Positions 47,341-57,490 are shown, counted from the stretch's first letter. The stretch is 64,000 bases of DNA from Acetobacter aceti NBRC 14818 (GCF_000193495.2 NZ_AP023410.1:806001-870000), one strand, 5' to 3'. Translations and numbers: made by a program. Notes: a model not told the origin generated them from the letters alone.

Positions 47341-49779
47341 TCAGTAATTGGCGGAAACCGAGAACAGGAAGCTTCTCCCAACGGCTGGAACGGCACGGTC
47401 ACTGAACAGATTGGCATAGTTCAGGCGATTGGCGAGATTGTAGCCGTTCATGGCCACACGCCAGTGATTGTTCAGGAACGAGTGAGAAATCACAGCACTC
47501 CAGTCAAGGTTGGCGGGCACCCGGGCTGTATTGGCAGCATTCAGCCAGACGCCTTCACGCCATGTCGGACCACCGCCAAACATCAGGTTCCAGGGCTTTC
47601 CGGGTGCGACAGTGTAAGTCGTCCAGAGCGTCGCAGAGTTCTTCGGAACGTAGAGAACCTGCTTGCCCACATTGGCAGCTGTCGTGGACCATGTGGTTTC
47701 TGAATTATAATACGCATATGTGCCGATGAGCTGCCAGTTTTTCATGATTTCACCGGAGGCACTCAGCTCCACGCCCTGGTTCCGCTGACGATCACTGGAC
47801 GCGATGACAGAACTGTTGCTGTCACTTCCCAGGATCGCGTTCGACTTCTCAAGCCGGAAAGCCGATACGGTAAATCCTACACGTCCGTGAAATGCATTAT
47901 ATTTAGCACCAACTTCATAAAGACGACTGCGCTCGGGATGCATCTTCGACCCATTGGCTGTCATCGGCTCGCTGCTGTTCGTCACATACAGTCCCAGAGG
48001 GGTCGTGGACTCTGACCAGTTGAAATACACCATGGCATTGTCAGTCGGCGTATACATCAGACTGACATTGGGATTGAACGTATCCTGCGACTGATGCAGC
48101 CGTGTATCGGCCAACGTCGCACCATCGGTCGCGGCATAATGGCTGTTCCAATGATCCCAACGGAAGCCGGCCTTGATCGAGAACCACGGCACAAGCCAGA
48201 CCTGATCAGAGAAGAACGCACCCACGTCCGTTGCATCGCCTGTCTTGTACAGCTTCTGACCAACACCGTTCGGGATAGTCACAAGATTTCCTGCATACTG
48301 GCCCAGCCCACCAAGAAGTAGTCCGGGTTGATAAGCTGAAGGGTTCAACATGCTGGTCGTATCAGCAGCAGTACCATTCACCCCGTTGAAATTGTAGGCG
48401 TAGTTCTTGCGACGGTCATACACATGCATCACATCGACACCGGCGATAATCTGATGCCTGACAGAGCCTGTGTTGAATTTCGCCAGAGTGGACAGCACGT
48501 TCTGCACCGACCAGTCATCCTGCTGATAAGGCTCAGGACCGCCGAGATGACCACGCCTGTTGATCATCGCAGCCGATGGATCGGTAAAGAAATTTTTCGC
48601 ACAGGTCGTATCACATCCGGGCTGCGATGCTGAATAATAACGACTGTACAGACCGCCTTTCAGATCATTGAAGACTGTGATGTGGTCGTTGAACTCGTGT
48701 TTGAACCGTGCCGTCAGCATATCAGTCGATGAATCATCCTGATCATACGTCGTGCCGTACCAGTTTTTGCGATTCAGACCATATTCCGTCGCGGGTTTTC
48801 CAATTGTAGCACCGGGCCGCGTAACAACCGGAACACCGTAATCCGGCATCCGGTTATCGCTCTGGTGAAAGTATTCAAGAGTAAAGGTCGTTTTGGTGCC
48901 AAGACCAAACCCTATGGATGGAGCCAGCCCCCAGCGATGTGAGTAAATATCGTTACGACCGACTTCATTATTTTCATTACCCATGCCGGTAATGCGGATA
49001 GCCGTATGCTCACCGATCTGCTGGTTCACATCGAGAGTGCCACGATAATAACTCGCAGAACCACCAGAAAAGCTGCCGCCGTAATTATTTCCCAGATGCG
49101 CAACCTTGGTGGTGACGTTAATGGCGCCGCCTGTCGTGCCGTTACCGAAGACTTCAGAAGAAGGACCCTTGATAACTGTGACATGGTCATAATCGAAGCT
49201 GTCACGGCTATAGACGCCAAAGTCGCGCAGACCGTTCTGATAAATGTCATTCTGGGCCTGAAATCCGCGAATCAGAAACTGATCCCCGCTCATACCCCCC
49301 TCACCTTCACCAACCGATGCCGTGATGCCCGGGACGTTCCGAAGCGCTTCTTCAAGGGATTTGACGTTCTGCTGTTCCATCAGAACTTTTGGCACAACAT
49401 TAACCGTCTGCGGTGTGTGCAGAACATCCTGCGGCATGCGGCCAAACCCCATATCCTGGGTCAGTACGTTCATACTGCGACCATGCACCACAATACTTTC
49501 TGATTTCGAACCTGTTTCCAGGGTTTTCACACCCGTATTCACTGCATGGGCGTTCGTATTTGATGGAGTTGATACTCCGGCGGCAGGTGCGACAGAGGTC
49601 GTTTGAACCGCCACACCCTGTTTTGAAACAGGCTTCTGAACCGCCGTCCGGGCATGAGCATGACGCGCTTTCACTGTTCCGGCATCGGCAGTCTGCGGAT
49701 GGAGAGCAGAACAGGCCAGAGTCAGTCCGGCAGTCAGCGGTGTCGGTCGTAGTGTATGGCGGATAAAACGATTCGTCAT
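47341..49779 (-). CDS. TonB-dependent siderophore receptor
   Basis: 812 residues from the ATG at 49779; an ATG at 49800 is an alternative. Outer-membrane receptor that imports ferric siderophores by energy from TonB. A signal peptide (MTNRFIRHTLR then hydrophobic core) is followed by a linker, the TonB box ESIVV near residue 96, a plug domain with SGDQFLIRGFQAQNDIYQNGLRD and VIKGPSSEVFGNGTTGGAINV, and a beta-barrel ending in Tyr (SVSANY) as required for BAM insertion. The plug is of the FhuA/Fiu type. Catecholate or hydroxamate cannot be told apart. A weak Fur-like dyad precedes it. Confidence 0.93.
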   Translation of the reverse strand: MTNRFIRHTLRPTPLTAGLTLACSALHPQTADAGTVKARHAHARTAVQKPVSKQGVAVQTTSVAPAAGVSTPSNTNAHAVNTGVKTLETGSKSESIVVHGRSMNVLTQDMGFGRMPQDVLHTPQTVNVVPKVLMEQQNVKSLEEALRNVPGITASVGEGEGGMSGDQFLIRGFQAQNDIYQNGLRDFGVYSRDSFDYDHVTVIKGPSSEVFGNGTTGGAINVTTKVAHLGNNYGGSFSGGSASYYRGTLDVNQQIGEHTAIRITGMGNENNEVGRNDIYSHRWGLAPSIGFGLGTKTTFTLEYFHQSDNRMPDYGVPVVTRPGATIGKPATEYGLNRKNWYGTTYDQDDSSTDMLTARFKHEFNDHITVFNDLKGGLYSRYYSASQPGCDTTCAKNFFTDPSAAMINRRGHLGGPEPYQQDDWSVQNVLSTLAKFNTGSVRHQIIAGVDVMHVYDRRKNYAYNFNGVNGTAADTTSMLNPSAYQPGLLLGGLGQYAGNLVTIPNGVGQKLYKTGDATDVGAFFSDQVWLVPWFSIKAGFRWDHWNSHYAATDGATLADTRLHQSQDTFNPNVSLMYTPTDNAMVYFNWSESTTPLGLYVTNSSEPMTANGSKMHPERSRLYEVGAKYNAFHGRVGFTVSAFRLEKSNAILGSDSNSSVIASSDRQRNQGVELSASGEIMKNWQLIGTYAYYNSETTWSTTAANVGKQVLYVPKNSATLWTTYTVAPGKPWNLMFGGGPTWREGVWLNAANTARVPANLDWSAVISHSFLNNHWRVAMNGYNLANRLNYANLFSDRAVPAVGRSFLFSVSANY

Positions 49780-49824
49780 GATTTCTACATCTCGTGGCAT
49801 AAGCTGGCACAGCTATGCCGTAAA

Positions 49825-49839
49825 TGAGACTTACTCGCA
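49825..49839 (-). promoter_or_regulatory. Weak Fur-box-like inverted repeat upstream of the siderophore receptor
   Basis: A 7-1-7 imperfect dyad (TGAGACT-T-ACTCGCA) 25-45 bp before the receptor start. It matches the Fur consensus only partly, so iron control is expected from gene function more than from this site. Confidence 0.3.
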
Positions 49840-49981
49840 ATATCATCGACATAATCTTGATGTGCTGGTAATTACCGAGAGCCATTTCGACAGTTCAAAA
49901 GCTACGATCGGGTTTTGGGAGATCTTGATCTAATTGTTTGAAGAGAAACAAAAATTCAGACGCTGTCTCTAATGGCAATAT

Positions 49982-50019
49982 AAAAAAAACCGCCTCGCAA
50001 AAAGATAGCGGGGCGGTTT
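49982..50019 (-). terminator. Rho-independent terminator of the LpoA-like gene
   Basis: On the minus strand a 12-bp stem with one mismatch (50019-50008 with 49998-49987) and 9-nt loop runs into seven or more T residues. It lies 33 bp after the stop at 50053. Confidence 0.88.
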
Positions 50020-50052
50020 GAATAGCTTTCAAAATATCCAAAGAAAACTGTG

Positions 50053-51513
50053 TCAGGATGCTCCAGGAACCGGTGCAACAGATTTCGGAGCAGGAAGAAT
50101 ACGGGAACCGCCGCCCGGCTGGATTTCAAAGATACCCAGTTTGCGCAAGGTCTGGCCGTTTCCGGTCAGCGTGAAAGCGCCATCGACCCCGGAAAAACCC
50201 TGAGGTTGCGTCAGCAGATCGACCGGATATCCTTTTCCACCCGTTGCTGAATAAACCGAATTCGCCAGACTGCCTGCATCATATGACAGATCTGCCAGCG
50301 GCTTGGGGACGCGGTGGTTCTGGATAGAAAACTGCTGCACGAAAAGCGTGCGGGCCGCTGGATCGGGTGCTGCATACCAGGCTCCTGCGACGGATCCCAG
50401 CTTTCCTGCGAAAGCACCCCACAGGCCAGGCCCCATAAGACGGACGTCACTGGTACGGACCTGATTGGCCTTGAGCGCATCAAGCACATTCTTCAGTGAC
50501 AGTCCGGTGTCGGCCAGAAGCAGGGCGTCGAACGGAGGAGCGGACAGGGTCGGGGGGGAAGCGTCCGAAGATGTTGCGGCTGACGTCTGAGCCGAAGGAG
50601 AAGCCTTGGGGTCGCCCGGCGACTGGGCATCCGCCGTTCCGCTCGCTTTAGAGGCGGACGATAGCGCCGCCTCTAGATCATCAGGCAGATCCTGCGCAGG
50701 CCCGGTCGACTGACCGGAAGCTGTTGCGACACGGGTGTCATAGGCGCTCAGAGTAGCAAGTCCGCTTCTGATCGCCTCAGGCGTACCCACGTGATAGACA
50801 ACCTGCGGATCAGCAAGGCTTGCTTCGCGGCAGGCGCGCACCAAGGCATCACCCATGGCGTGGCCCAAAGGTGTGTCGGGCAGGAAAGCCGCAAAGTGAT
50901 GGCGACCTTCCATCTTTGCAGCGTCCACGAGACGCGAGACCTGTTGTTGCGGCGTAATACCAAACACCCAGACGCCGGGACGCGCCTGTGCCAGATCACT
51001 GGTGAAAGCGATAACCGGAATGCCTGCGCGCACAGCCATCGGGCCAATAGACGCCGTATCGACATTGGTCAGAGGCCCCAGAACGATACCGTCTCTGGAC
51101 GTAATGGCCGCCTGCATGGCCTCTGTCGCACCACCGGCACCCGCCGTATCATGAACGTCGAGTTTAGGGAGCGGCAGAGTTCCAGTCTGCTTTGACAACG
51201 CCAGTTTTGCGGCGGCCAGCATTTCATTGCCAAGAACCCCGTTCGCACCGGTCAGAGGCAGCAACAGCCCGACATTCGGAGCCGAGGCTGTGGTATCGCT
51301 CCCGGCGAGCCCACCGGGTTCGCTGGTGCCACCGGAGCTACAGGCCGCAAGTGCCAGAAGCGCGACCCCGGAAAGGTGACGCGAAAGGGTTCGGCTGGTA
51401 TGCCGCAGAATGCTGCGTGCTGTATCGCTCCTGCCGACCAGACGCCCCGTAGCACCACCGTTTGTTTTAGTGTCAGCCGCCTCTCGCGACAGGAACCTGC
51501 ATGTCCGATTCAT
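50053..51513 (-). CDS. Penicillin-binding protein activator-like (LpoA/YraM) lipoprotein
   Basis: 486 residues from the ATG at 51513, with GAGG seven bases upstream. The N-terminus has a basic stretch and the lipobox-like LLALAACSS (acylated Cys about residue 60). After it comes a periplasmic-binding-protein fold: VGLLLPLTGANGVLGNEMLAAAKLAL, IVLGPLTNVDTASIGPMA, PVIAFTSDLAQARPGVWVFGITP. A disordered Ala/Ser/Pro insert (about 285-325) interrupts the second lobe. These match the LpoA-like outer-membrane lipoproteins that stimulate PBP1a. It is divergent from rsmI, the usual LpoA neighbour, and the two genes share 13 bp at their 5' ends. Confidence 0.82.
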   Translation of the reverse strand: MNRTCRFLSREAADTKTNGGATGRLVGRSDTARSILRHTSRTLSRHLSGVALLALAACSSGGTSEPGGLAGSDTTASAPNVGLLLPLTGANGVLGNEMLAAAKLALSKQTGTLPLPKLDVHDTAGAGGATEAMQAAITSRDGIVLGPLTNVDTASIGPMAVRAGIPVIAFTSDLAQARPGVWVFGITPQQQVSRLVDAAKMEGRHHFAAFLPDTPLGHAMGDALVRACREASLADPQVVYHVGTPEAIRSGLATLSAYDTRVATASGQSTGPAQDLPDDLEAALSSASKASGTADAQSPGDPKASPSAQTSAATSSDASPPTLSAPPFDALLLADTGLSLKNVLDALKANQVRTSDVRLMGPGLWGAFAGKLGSVAGAWYAAPDPAARTLFVQQFSIQNHRVPKPLADLSYDAGSLANSVYSATGGKGYPVDLLTQPQGFSGVDGAFTLTGNGQTLRKLGIFEIQPGGGSRILPAPKSVAPVPGAS

Positions 51514-52520
51514 CGTCCGCCTCTTCATCTGAACGGTTGCCTGTCGGGCCACAGGCGGAGGGTTACCCTGATGATGCTCCTTCCCATAGCGAAGGAATGC
51601 CGCCACGTCATGTCCGGTCTGATGAAGAAGCTGATGCTGGGGAACCAGCGCCTCTGCACAAGGGCGGTCTTCTGACGCTGGTGGCCACGCCGATCGGCAA
51701 TCTCGGCGATCTTTCTCCTCGCGCCGTTCAGGCCATGCGTTCAGCAGATCTGGTGCTTTGCGAGGACACCCGCGTAACGGCGCGTCTGTTCATAGAGCAC
51801 AATATCAGCACGCACGCTGAACCGCTCCATGAACATAATGAACGCCAGAGAGTGCCGGGACTGATCGACCGCCTTCTGGCAGGGCAGCAGATCGCGCTTG
51901 TCTCCGATGCAGGGATGCCGCTCCTGTCCGATCCCGGATATCGTCTGGTACGTGCGGCGATAGATGCGGACATAACCATTACCGCTGTGCCGGGACCAAA
52001 CGCCGCCCTGACGGGCCTCGTTCTCTCAGGTCTGCCCCCTCATCCCTTCCTGTTTGTCGGCTTTGCGCCACCACGGAGTACGGCCCGAAAGGAAAGTTTC
52101 GCCACCCTGCACGCAGCTGAAAGAGCAGGCCTGAAAGCCACCCTGATATGGCATGAAGCGCCTCATCGTCTGGCAGAAATGCTGAACGATCTGGGCGAAA
52201 TTTTTGGCGAGGACCGCCCCGCTGTCGTTGCTCGGGAACTCACAAAGCGTTTTGAAGAAGCAAAGCGCGGCACACTGAGCACGCTGGCTTCATTTTACGC
52301 TGAAACGGCGGCCAGAGGCGAAATCACCGTTCTGATCGGACCGTTTGAGAAGACAGGGCAAGATGCCGATACGCTCGACAAGCAGCTTGAGACAGCACTG
52401 GCCAGCCAGTCAGTCAAGGATGCTGCTGCTCTTGTTGCAAAAGCAAACGGCCTGCCTAAAAAGACCGTTTACGCCCGTGCGCTTGAACTCATGGCCATGC
52501 GCCAGAAAAATACTGATTAG
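51501..52520 (+). CDS. rsmI: 16S rRNA 2'-O-ribose methyltransferase RsmI
   Basis: 339 residues, start ATG 51501 with AGGAA six bases upstream. Methylates the 2'-OH of C1402 in 16S rRNA with SAM. A disordered N-terminal extension of about 55 residues is followed by [66 protein letters not shown], and [16 protein letters not shown], all RsmI hallmarks. The extension overlaps the 5' end of the divergent LpoA-like gene. The stop overlaps the stop of the convergent globin-coupled sensor. Confidence 0.94.
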   Translation: MSDSSSASSSERLPVGPQAEGYPDDAPSHSEGMPPRHVRSDEEADAGEPAPLHKGGLLTLVATPIGNLGDLSPRAVQAMRSADLVLCEDTRVTARLFIEHNISTHAEPLHEHNERQRVPGLIDRLLAGQQIALVSDAGMPLLSDPGYRLVRAAIDADITITAVPGPNAALTGLVLSGLPPHPFLFVGFAPPRSTARKESFATLHAAERAGLKATLIWHEAPHRLAEMLNDLGEIFGEDRPAVVARELTKRFEEAKRGTLSTLASFYAETAARGEITVLIGPFEKTGQDADTLDKQLETALASQSVKDAAALVAKANGLPKKTVYARALELMAMRQKNTD

Positions 52521-54028
52521 CTCCATTCTGCTGCGGAAAGGGCTGACATCCGCTCGTGGCCCGATTTACGCACCTTGAAGTTTGTGACCAGTTGCAACAG
52601 CTGGGACGAGCTCACTTCAAGCTGCTGACCGATCTTGATCGTGTTATGCAAAACAGAAGCGCTTCTTTTTGTATCCTGGGCAAGCCGCACCGTGTCCCGA
52701 TTGATAGCATCAACGCGCGTTGCCTGCGTGGCTGACGCTTCTGCGATCTGACCAATCAGGCCACCGACACTCTCAACCGAGCTTCTGGTGTTGCCTATGG
52801 CGCTTCCCGCTGAGCCTGCCAGCTTCACGCCCTCTTCGACATCCCTGACACTCATGGAAACAAGAGTCTTGATCTGCTTGGCGGCATCGGCTGACCGCCC
52901 AGCCAGAGCACGCACTTCCTGTGCGACGACCCCAAACCCTTTCCCGGCATCACCCGCACGGGCTGCTTCCACCCCGGCATTCAGGGCCAGCAGATTGGTC
53001 TGCAGGGCAAGCTCATCAATCATGCCGATAATCTGGCTGATCTGCCCGGATGAATCAGAAATCTTTGTAATGGCGGCGGACGCATCAGAGACAATCTCCT
53101 GCCCTCTTTCAGCTTCCTTGCAGCAATCCTTGACCGCCGTATCCGCATGGACAGTCTGATCCGCCACGGCCTTTACCGAAACAGTCACTTCTTCAATTGT
53201 GTGCACAATGGTATCAAGACCACTGACCTGCACATTCATCTGTTGCGCAACATTGCGACTGGCTTCGCCCACGGCACGTCCGTCAGCCTCTACTTTTTCG
53301 GCCGTTTCCCGCACGGAAGAAATCAACCCACCGAGACCATTGAGCAGCTTCTCGAAAGCACTTCCCAGTCGCGGAGATTTTTCCTTCAGCTTCTCATCTA
53401 CTGACAGAACGAGATTGCCTTCTGCGACCCGCTCAAGAGCTATCGCCAGCATTTCAAGAGCTTCTTCCTGCTCCTGCTTCGCCATTTTGCGCTGTTTTTC
53501 GAGTTCGTTAAGGGCCGACGTTACCGCCAGTTCCATATCCAGCATCGTCGCCTTGATCAGCAAACCGAGATCCTTGGCAAGCTTCTCTTCATTGCCTGTG
53601 ATCCGGGGTTTACGACCAAAACCACCCCTCACCACCGTAGGCCAGTTCTCACGGACTACTGCTTCAACGATATGCTCAATAAGCAGGGAATTGCCCGCAA
53701 TATACCATCGGGGGTCGAGCCCGATACGGGCGTGTGTAACCCCTATACGCTCCACATCCCGAAAGTAATCGGCGCCGAACCGGCCACTGACTATCTTCTT
53801 CCAGTGTTCATACTGCTTTGAGCTTGCGTCAGCCTTCTGCTCATCACTTGTGAAAAAATGGGCGACTTCAGGCGTTTCGCTGATCTTGAGGTAAAAATCA
53901 TTCAGGGCTTGAGGAAGCACCCGGGAAATGGGCCCGACAAGTCCTTCCATCTGGTCAAGTTCAGCTTTTCCGAGACCAAGAAAGCGAAGTCTGCTGTCAA
54001 TATCAAGAACTGTATGATCAATAGTCAT
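52517..54028 (-). CDS. Globin-coupled methyl-accepting chemotaxis transducer
   Basis: 503 residues from the ATG at 54028 (AGG five bases upstream). The N-terminal sensor globin (about 15-175) has His99 in [16 protein letters not shown], the proximal heme ligand position. A short HAMP-like helical region (about 190-240) leads to the MCP signalling domain, with the hairpin tip [34 protein letters not shown] near residue 360. No transmembrane segment, so it is a soluble oxygen or redox sensor like HemAT. It may also control other outputs. Stop overlaps rsmI. Confidence 0.9.
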   Translation of the reverse strand: MTIDHTVLDIDSRLRFLGLGKAELDQMEGLVGPISRVLPQALNDFYLKISETPEVAHFFTSDEQKADASSKQYEHWKKIVSGRFGADYFRDVERIGVTHARIGLDPRWYIAGNSLLIEHIVEAVVRENWPTVVRGGFGRKPRITGNEEKLAKDLGLLIKATMLDMELAVTSALNELEKQRKMAKQEQEEALEMLAIALERVAEGNLVLSVDEKLKEKSPRLGSAFEKLLNGLGGLISSVRETAEKVEADGRAVGEASRNVAQQMNVQVSGLDTIVHTIEEVTVSVKAVADQTVHADTAVKDCCKEAERGQEIVSDASAAITKISDSSGQISQIIGMIDELALQTNLLALNAGVEAARAGDAGKGFGVVAQEVRALAGRSADAAKQIKTLVSMSVRDVEEGVKLAGSAGSAIGNTRSSVESVGGLIGQIAEASATQATRVDAINRDTVRLAQDTKRSASVLHNTIKIGQQLEVSSSQLLQLVTNFKVRKSGHERMSALSAAEWS

Positions 54029-54266
54029 GTAGCCTGCTCTCTCGGTTGCATAGTCGGCCAAACGCCAGCAGTAGCTATGGAATTCAGCATAGGATTTGCA
54101 TTGAAATTCGTGGATAAATCTTTAATTTTCTTAGAGAATTCTTCCTGCGGCTTCATTTTAAAATAAAGACATTGAAAAAATTATATAAAATTCACGCTTT
54201 CGCGATCTGCTGACCTCAAGGCTTCATACATCGTTAGTCTGACCAAAACTGTTAGCGGAGTCAGAT

Positions 54267-55712
54267 ATGAACGACACATTTATGATGCACGATACGCCCA
54301 TAGGCATTAACGCCACGGGGACCCGCGTCGAAACTGATTCAATGGGCAAGATAAAGGTGCCCGCCCAGCATTACTGGGGCGCGCAGACCCAGCGGAGCCT
54401 CGTACATTTCTCAATCGGCAGGGATATCATGCCGATTGAGCTTTGTCGGGCCTATGGAATCGTGAAAAAGGCAGCGGCGCTCGTTAATCTTGCTGATGGC
54501 AGGCTGCCAAAATGGAAAGCGGACGCCATCATTCGCGCGTCTGACGAAGTCACTGAAGGCAAGCTCGACAGCGAATTCCCTCTTTTCGTCTGGCAGACCG
54601 GTTCCGGCACCCAGACCAATATGAACGCCAATGAGGTCATCGCGAACCGGGCGATCCAGCTTCTCGGTGGAGAAATCGGCTCAAAAAAACCCGTTCATCC
54701 CAATGACGACGTGAATATGGGGCAGTCGAGCAATGACTCCTTTCCCACAACCATGCATGTCGTGACGCTGCTGGAAATCGAGAACACCCTTGTTCCGCAA
54801 ATTGAAGAGCTGATTGCCGCCATCCGCAGCAAATCCGATCAGTGGATGGATGTCGTCAAGATTGGACGCACCCATCTTCAGGATGCCGTACCACTCACCG
54901 TTGGACAGGAATGGTCCGGCTGGGCACAGCAGCTCGAAGATGCTCTCGACGCCCTGAAAGCCTCCATTCCGGGACTGGCCCAGCTTGCGGCCGGAGGGAC
55001 CGCCGTCGGCACGGGTCTGAATGCGCCACCGGGCTTCAGCAAGGCGATTGCCGCGAAAATTGCCGAACTGACCGGCAAACCCTTTATCACCGCCCCCAAT
55101 AAATTCGCGGCGCTGGGTGGTCTGGACGCCATGGTGAGAGCATCCGCCGGTCTTCGCGGCCTTGCCGTAGCGTTAATGAAGATTGCCAATGATATGCGCT
55201 GGCTGGGATCAGGTCCGCGCTGCGGTCTGGGAGAACTTCATCTTCCGGAAAACGAGCCCGGCTCGTCCATCATGCCCGGCAAGGTCAATCCGACCCAATG
55301 CGAAGCGATGGTGATGATTGCCACGCAGGTCATGGGCAACGACACCGCCGTGGCTTTCGCTGGAGCGCAGGGCAATCTCGAACTCAATGTCATGAGACCG
55401 GTCATTGTTGCTAATGTGCTCCATGCCATTCGCATTCTGGCGGATGGATGCCACAATTTCCGTGTCTTCTCTGTTGAAGGTACCACGCTCGACAAGAAGA
55501 ATCTCCAGAAATACATCGAAGACTCAGTCATGCTGGTGACGGCCCTCAGTCCTGCTGTCGGTTACGACAAGGCCGCCGCCATCGCCCACCGCGCCATGGA
55601 AAAAGGTGAGACCTTACGTGAGGCGGCGCTTGCCTCTGGTGTCGATGAAGAGACCTTCAACAAATACGTCGATCCGAAGAAGATGGTCGGCAAGGGACTG
55701 GCCGGAGCCTGA
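54267..55712 (+). CDS. fumC: Fumarate hydratase class II
   Basis: 481 residues, start ATG 54267 with GGAG seven bases upstream. Interconverts fumarate and malate in the TCA cycle without an iron-sulfur cluster. Motifs: QTGSGTQTNMNANEVIANRA, GQSSNDSFPTTMH, RTHLQDAVPLTVGQE and the signature GSSIMPGKVNPTQCE. Length is a little above the standard 465 because of a short N-terminal extension. Transcribed alone. Confidence 0.96.
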   Translation: MNDTFMMHDTPIGINATGTRVETDSMGKIKVPAQHYWGAQTQRSLVHFSIGRDIMPIELCRAYGIVKKAAALVNLADGRLPKWKADAIIRASDEVTEGKLDSEFPLFVWQTGSGTQTNMNANEVIANRAIQLLGGEIGSKKPVHPNDDVNMGQSSNDSFPTTMHVVTLLEIENTLVPQIEELIAAIRSKSDQWMDVVKIGRTHLQDAVPLTVGQEWSGWAQQLEDALDALKASIPGLAQLAAGGTAVGTGLNAPPGFSKAIAAKIAELTGKPFITAPNKFAALGGLDAMVRASAGLRGLAVALMKIANDMRWLGSGPRCGLGELHLPENEPGSSIMPGKVNPTQCEAMVMIATQVMGNDTAVAFAGAQGNLELNVMRPVIVANVLHAIRILADGCHNFRVFSVEGTTLDKKNLQKYIEDSVMLVTALSPAVGYDKAAAIAHRAMEKGETLREAALASGVDEETFNKYVDPKKMVGKGLAGA

Positions 55713-55762
55713 ACGGCCTCCCCTCCCACACCGCAGAAACAATCTCAAAAATTAATATTTTT

Positions 55763-55815
55763 CCAATTCAGTCTATAAATTAATATTTATTGACTGAATT
55801 GGTGTTTGTTTTTTT
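55763..55815 (+). terminator. Unusually long rho-independent terminator of fumC
   Basis: An 11-bp perfect stem (55763-55773 with 55792-55802), one T-T mismatch and six more pairs (55775-55780 with 55785-55790) around a TAAT loop give 17 pairs over 40 nt. A T-rich tail with seven T in a row follows. Confidence 0.92.
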
Positions 55816-56089
55816 AATTGATACGTATAAAATATGATATTTAGTATTTAAATTTATAAAAAATTTTTCCATATCAGATTTTTAATTCTCATTAACTCTT
55901 ATATTCACTATAAAATTTCAAATTCTACGCGAATTTTAAATTTCTATATTCATACTCATTTCAAAAATTACAAATCCGTAATATCTCATTAGCAAACTAA
56001 ATGTTGTATTGGTTTTACTAGATTACTGAAGGAAAAATTTCTTCGGGCAATCCAAGGGTAACAAAACAAGCAAAAGGCTGAGAGTTATC
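55816..56089. other. Very AT-rich leader before the Cys/His-rich protein
   Basis: About 270 bases, mostly A and T up to about 56,000, with no reading frame. AGGCTGAGAGT just before the ATG at 56,090 may carry the ribosome-binding site. The base content differs sharply from neighbouring genes. Confidence 0.45.
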
Positions 56090-57361
56090 ATGGTGCAAAA
56101 TGCCACTGACTACTTCACGGGACAGACATCAACTGATTTTCTGGACCCGACAAACTGGGCCTCAGGCGAATTGCCGACGGATTATCATGAAATCAACATA
56201 ACAGGGACAGAATCTGCTCCTGTTACGGCAGTCATTGGAAGCACTTACACCACTGAAGTTCCCAGCCTCACTATCGGCGATTACGGAACACTCAAGATCA
56301 CCGCCTGCGACACCTCCTCTGCTACAGCAGCTCCTGTCTTTACAGCGACCGCCCTGCAGATTTTCGATACAGGCAGCCTTATTGTTGACACATCCTCTCC
56401 TGTTCAGCTGGGAATCAACGAGATTTCCGGAACCCTGACGATTGATGACAGCTCCAATGTCACGATCACGTCCGGTGGCCTTTCCGGCGACGGCACGGTC
56501 AATCTGAATCATTCCACGCTGGGTGCAGAAAGCGCTGGTGTCGTTCTCGACAATCTCATGACCGTCAACCTGACGGGGGGCAGCACTGTCTATACCCAGG
56601 GGAACGGAACAGGCGGTGTTATCAATTTCGACCCGTCAACGCAGAACATGGTTGTTCTGGATCAGAGCTATTCAACCGTAGACACTGTTTTCAACAATGT
56701 TTCCGAGAACTCTGAATTCGCCATCAACGGTACCAGTGGCATTGTTCCTGTGTCCGCCAGCTATTCCGCCAACAGCAACGGCAGCTATACGCTGACAATC
56801 GAGACCAGCAACGACCAGACCATCACCCTTGGCAACATCAACGTGGAAAACGGTTACACACCCGGATCTCTGACCGTGACGGAGGACAAGGCCGGTGATT
56901 ATGTGATCGCCGACAGCAACCTGTCTTCCTCGATTGTCAGCGGATGGCCGCCGGGGCACGACCACAGCAGTTCCTGCGATGACAACACCGGCAGTGGTGG
57001 CAGCTGCAACAATGGTGGGACCGACCACCACCATGACGGCTGCACAATACCGACATGGTGGGATCACGGCTCCTGCTCCAACCCATCACCACTTCCCTGG
57101 AATGGTCAGGGCGACTGCTCCGGTCATACTTCTTCCTGTGATACGCACACAGACAACAACTTCTGGGACTGTGTTGCGAAGGATCATTACAGCGACTGCA
57201 AAACAGACTGGAGCAACTGGACCAACACCACCACTTCCACGGGTGGTTGCGGAAGTCAGATCGAGGATTGGCATGCTGGTAGCTGCACCGTAGCGGCTCA
57301 TACATCGGACTGCACTCAGCAGACGCAATGGGCCGGCATATTCCCCCACTCCTGTGGCTGA
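56090..57361 (+). CDS. Uncharacterised protein with beta-rich N-terminal part and Cys/His-rich tail
   Basis: 423 residues, start ATG 56090. Residues 1-280 are Ser, Thr, Gly, Asn-rich with repeated strand-like pieces (LTIGDYGTLKITACD, IFDTGSLIVDT, SGTLTIDDSSNVTITSGGL, LMTVNLTGGSTVYTQGNGTGGVINF), resembling adhesin/pectate-lyase-like beta-solenoids. No signal peptide is seen; the start MVQNATDYFTGQTSTDFLDPTNW resembles that of some self-assembling secreted AAB proteins. Residues about 285-423 hold 12 cysteines and about 15 histidines in short units such as WDHGSC, SGHTSSCDTH, KDHYSDCKTDW and DWHAGSC. This suggests metal binding or disulfide cross-linking outside the cell. No family recognised. 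Confidence 0.7.
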   Translation: MVQNATDYFTGQTSTDFLDPTNWASGELPTDYHEINITGTESAPVTAVIGSTYTTEVPSLTIGDYGTLKITACDTSSATAAPVFTATALQIFDTGSLIVDTSSPVQLGINEISGTLTIDDSSNVTITSGGLSGDGTVNLNHSTLGAESAGVVLDNLMTVNLTGGSTVYTQGNGTGGVINFDPSTQNMVVLDQSYSTVDTVFNNVSENSEFAINGTSGIVPVSASYSANSNGSYTLTIETSNDQTITLGNINVENGYTPGSLTVTEDKAGDYVIADSNLSSSIVSGWPPGHDHSSSCDDNTGSGGSCNNGGTDHHHDGCTIPTWWDHGSCSNPSPLPWNGQGDCSGHTSSCDTHTDNNFWDCVAKDHYSDCKTDWSNWTNTTTSTGGCGSQIEDWHAGSCTVAAHTSDCTQQTQWAGIFPHSCG

Positions 57362-57413
57362 TAAAAAAGGGCGAAGAATAATCCCCGCCCCCATCTGACG
57401 CCTGCCTGAATTG

Positions 57414-57445
57414 AAAAAAGCGTCATGCCGCAAGGCATGGCGCTT
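57414..57445 (-). terminator. Rho-independent terminator of gcd
   Basis: On the minus strand a 12-bp stem with one mismatch (57445-57434 with 57429-57418), TTGC loop, then six T. It lies about 45 bp after the gcd stop. Confidence 0.82.
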
Positions 57446-57455
57446 CTTCAGGACT

Positions 57456-57490
57456 GGTCGTCTTTCTCAATCGGAAAGACGACCTTTTTT
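57456..57490 (+). terminator. Rho-independent terminator of the Cys/His-rich gene
   Basis: An 11-bp perfect stem (57456-57466 with 57474-57484), 7-nt loop, then TTTTTT. It sits about 95 bp after the stop of the gene at 56090, on the plus strand. Confidence 0.88.
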
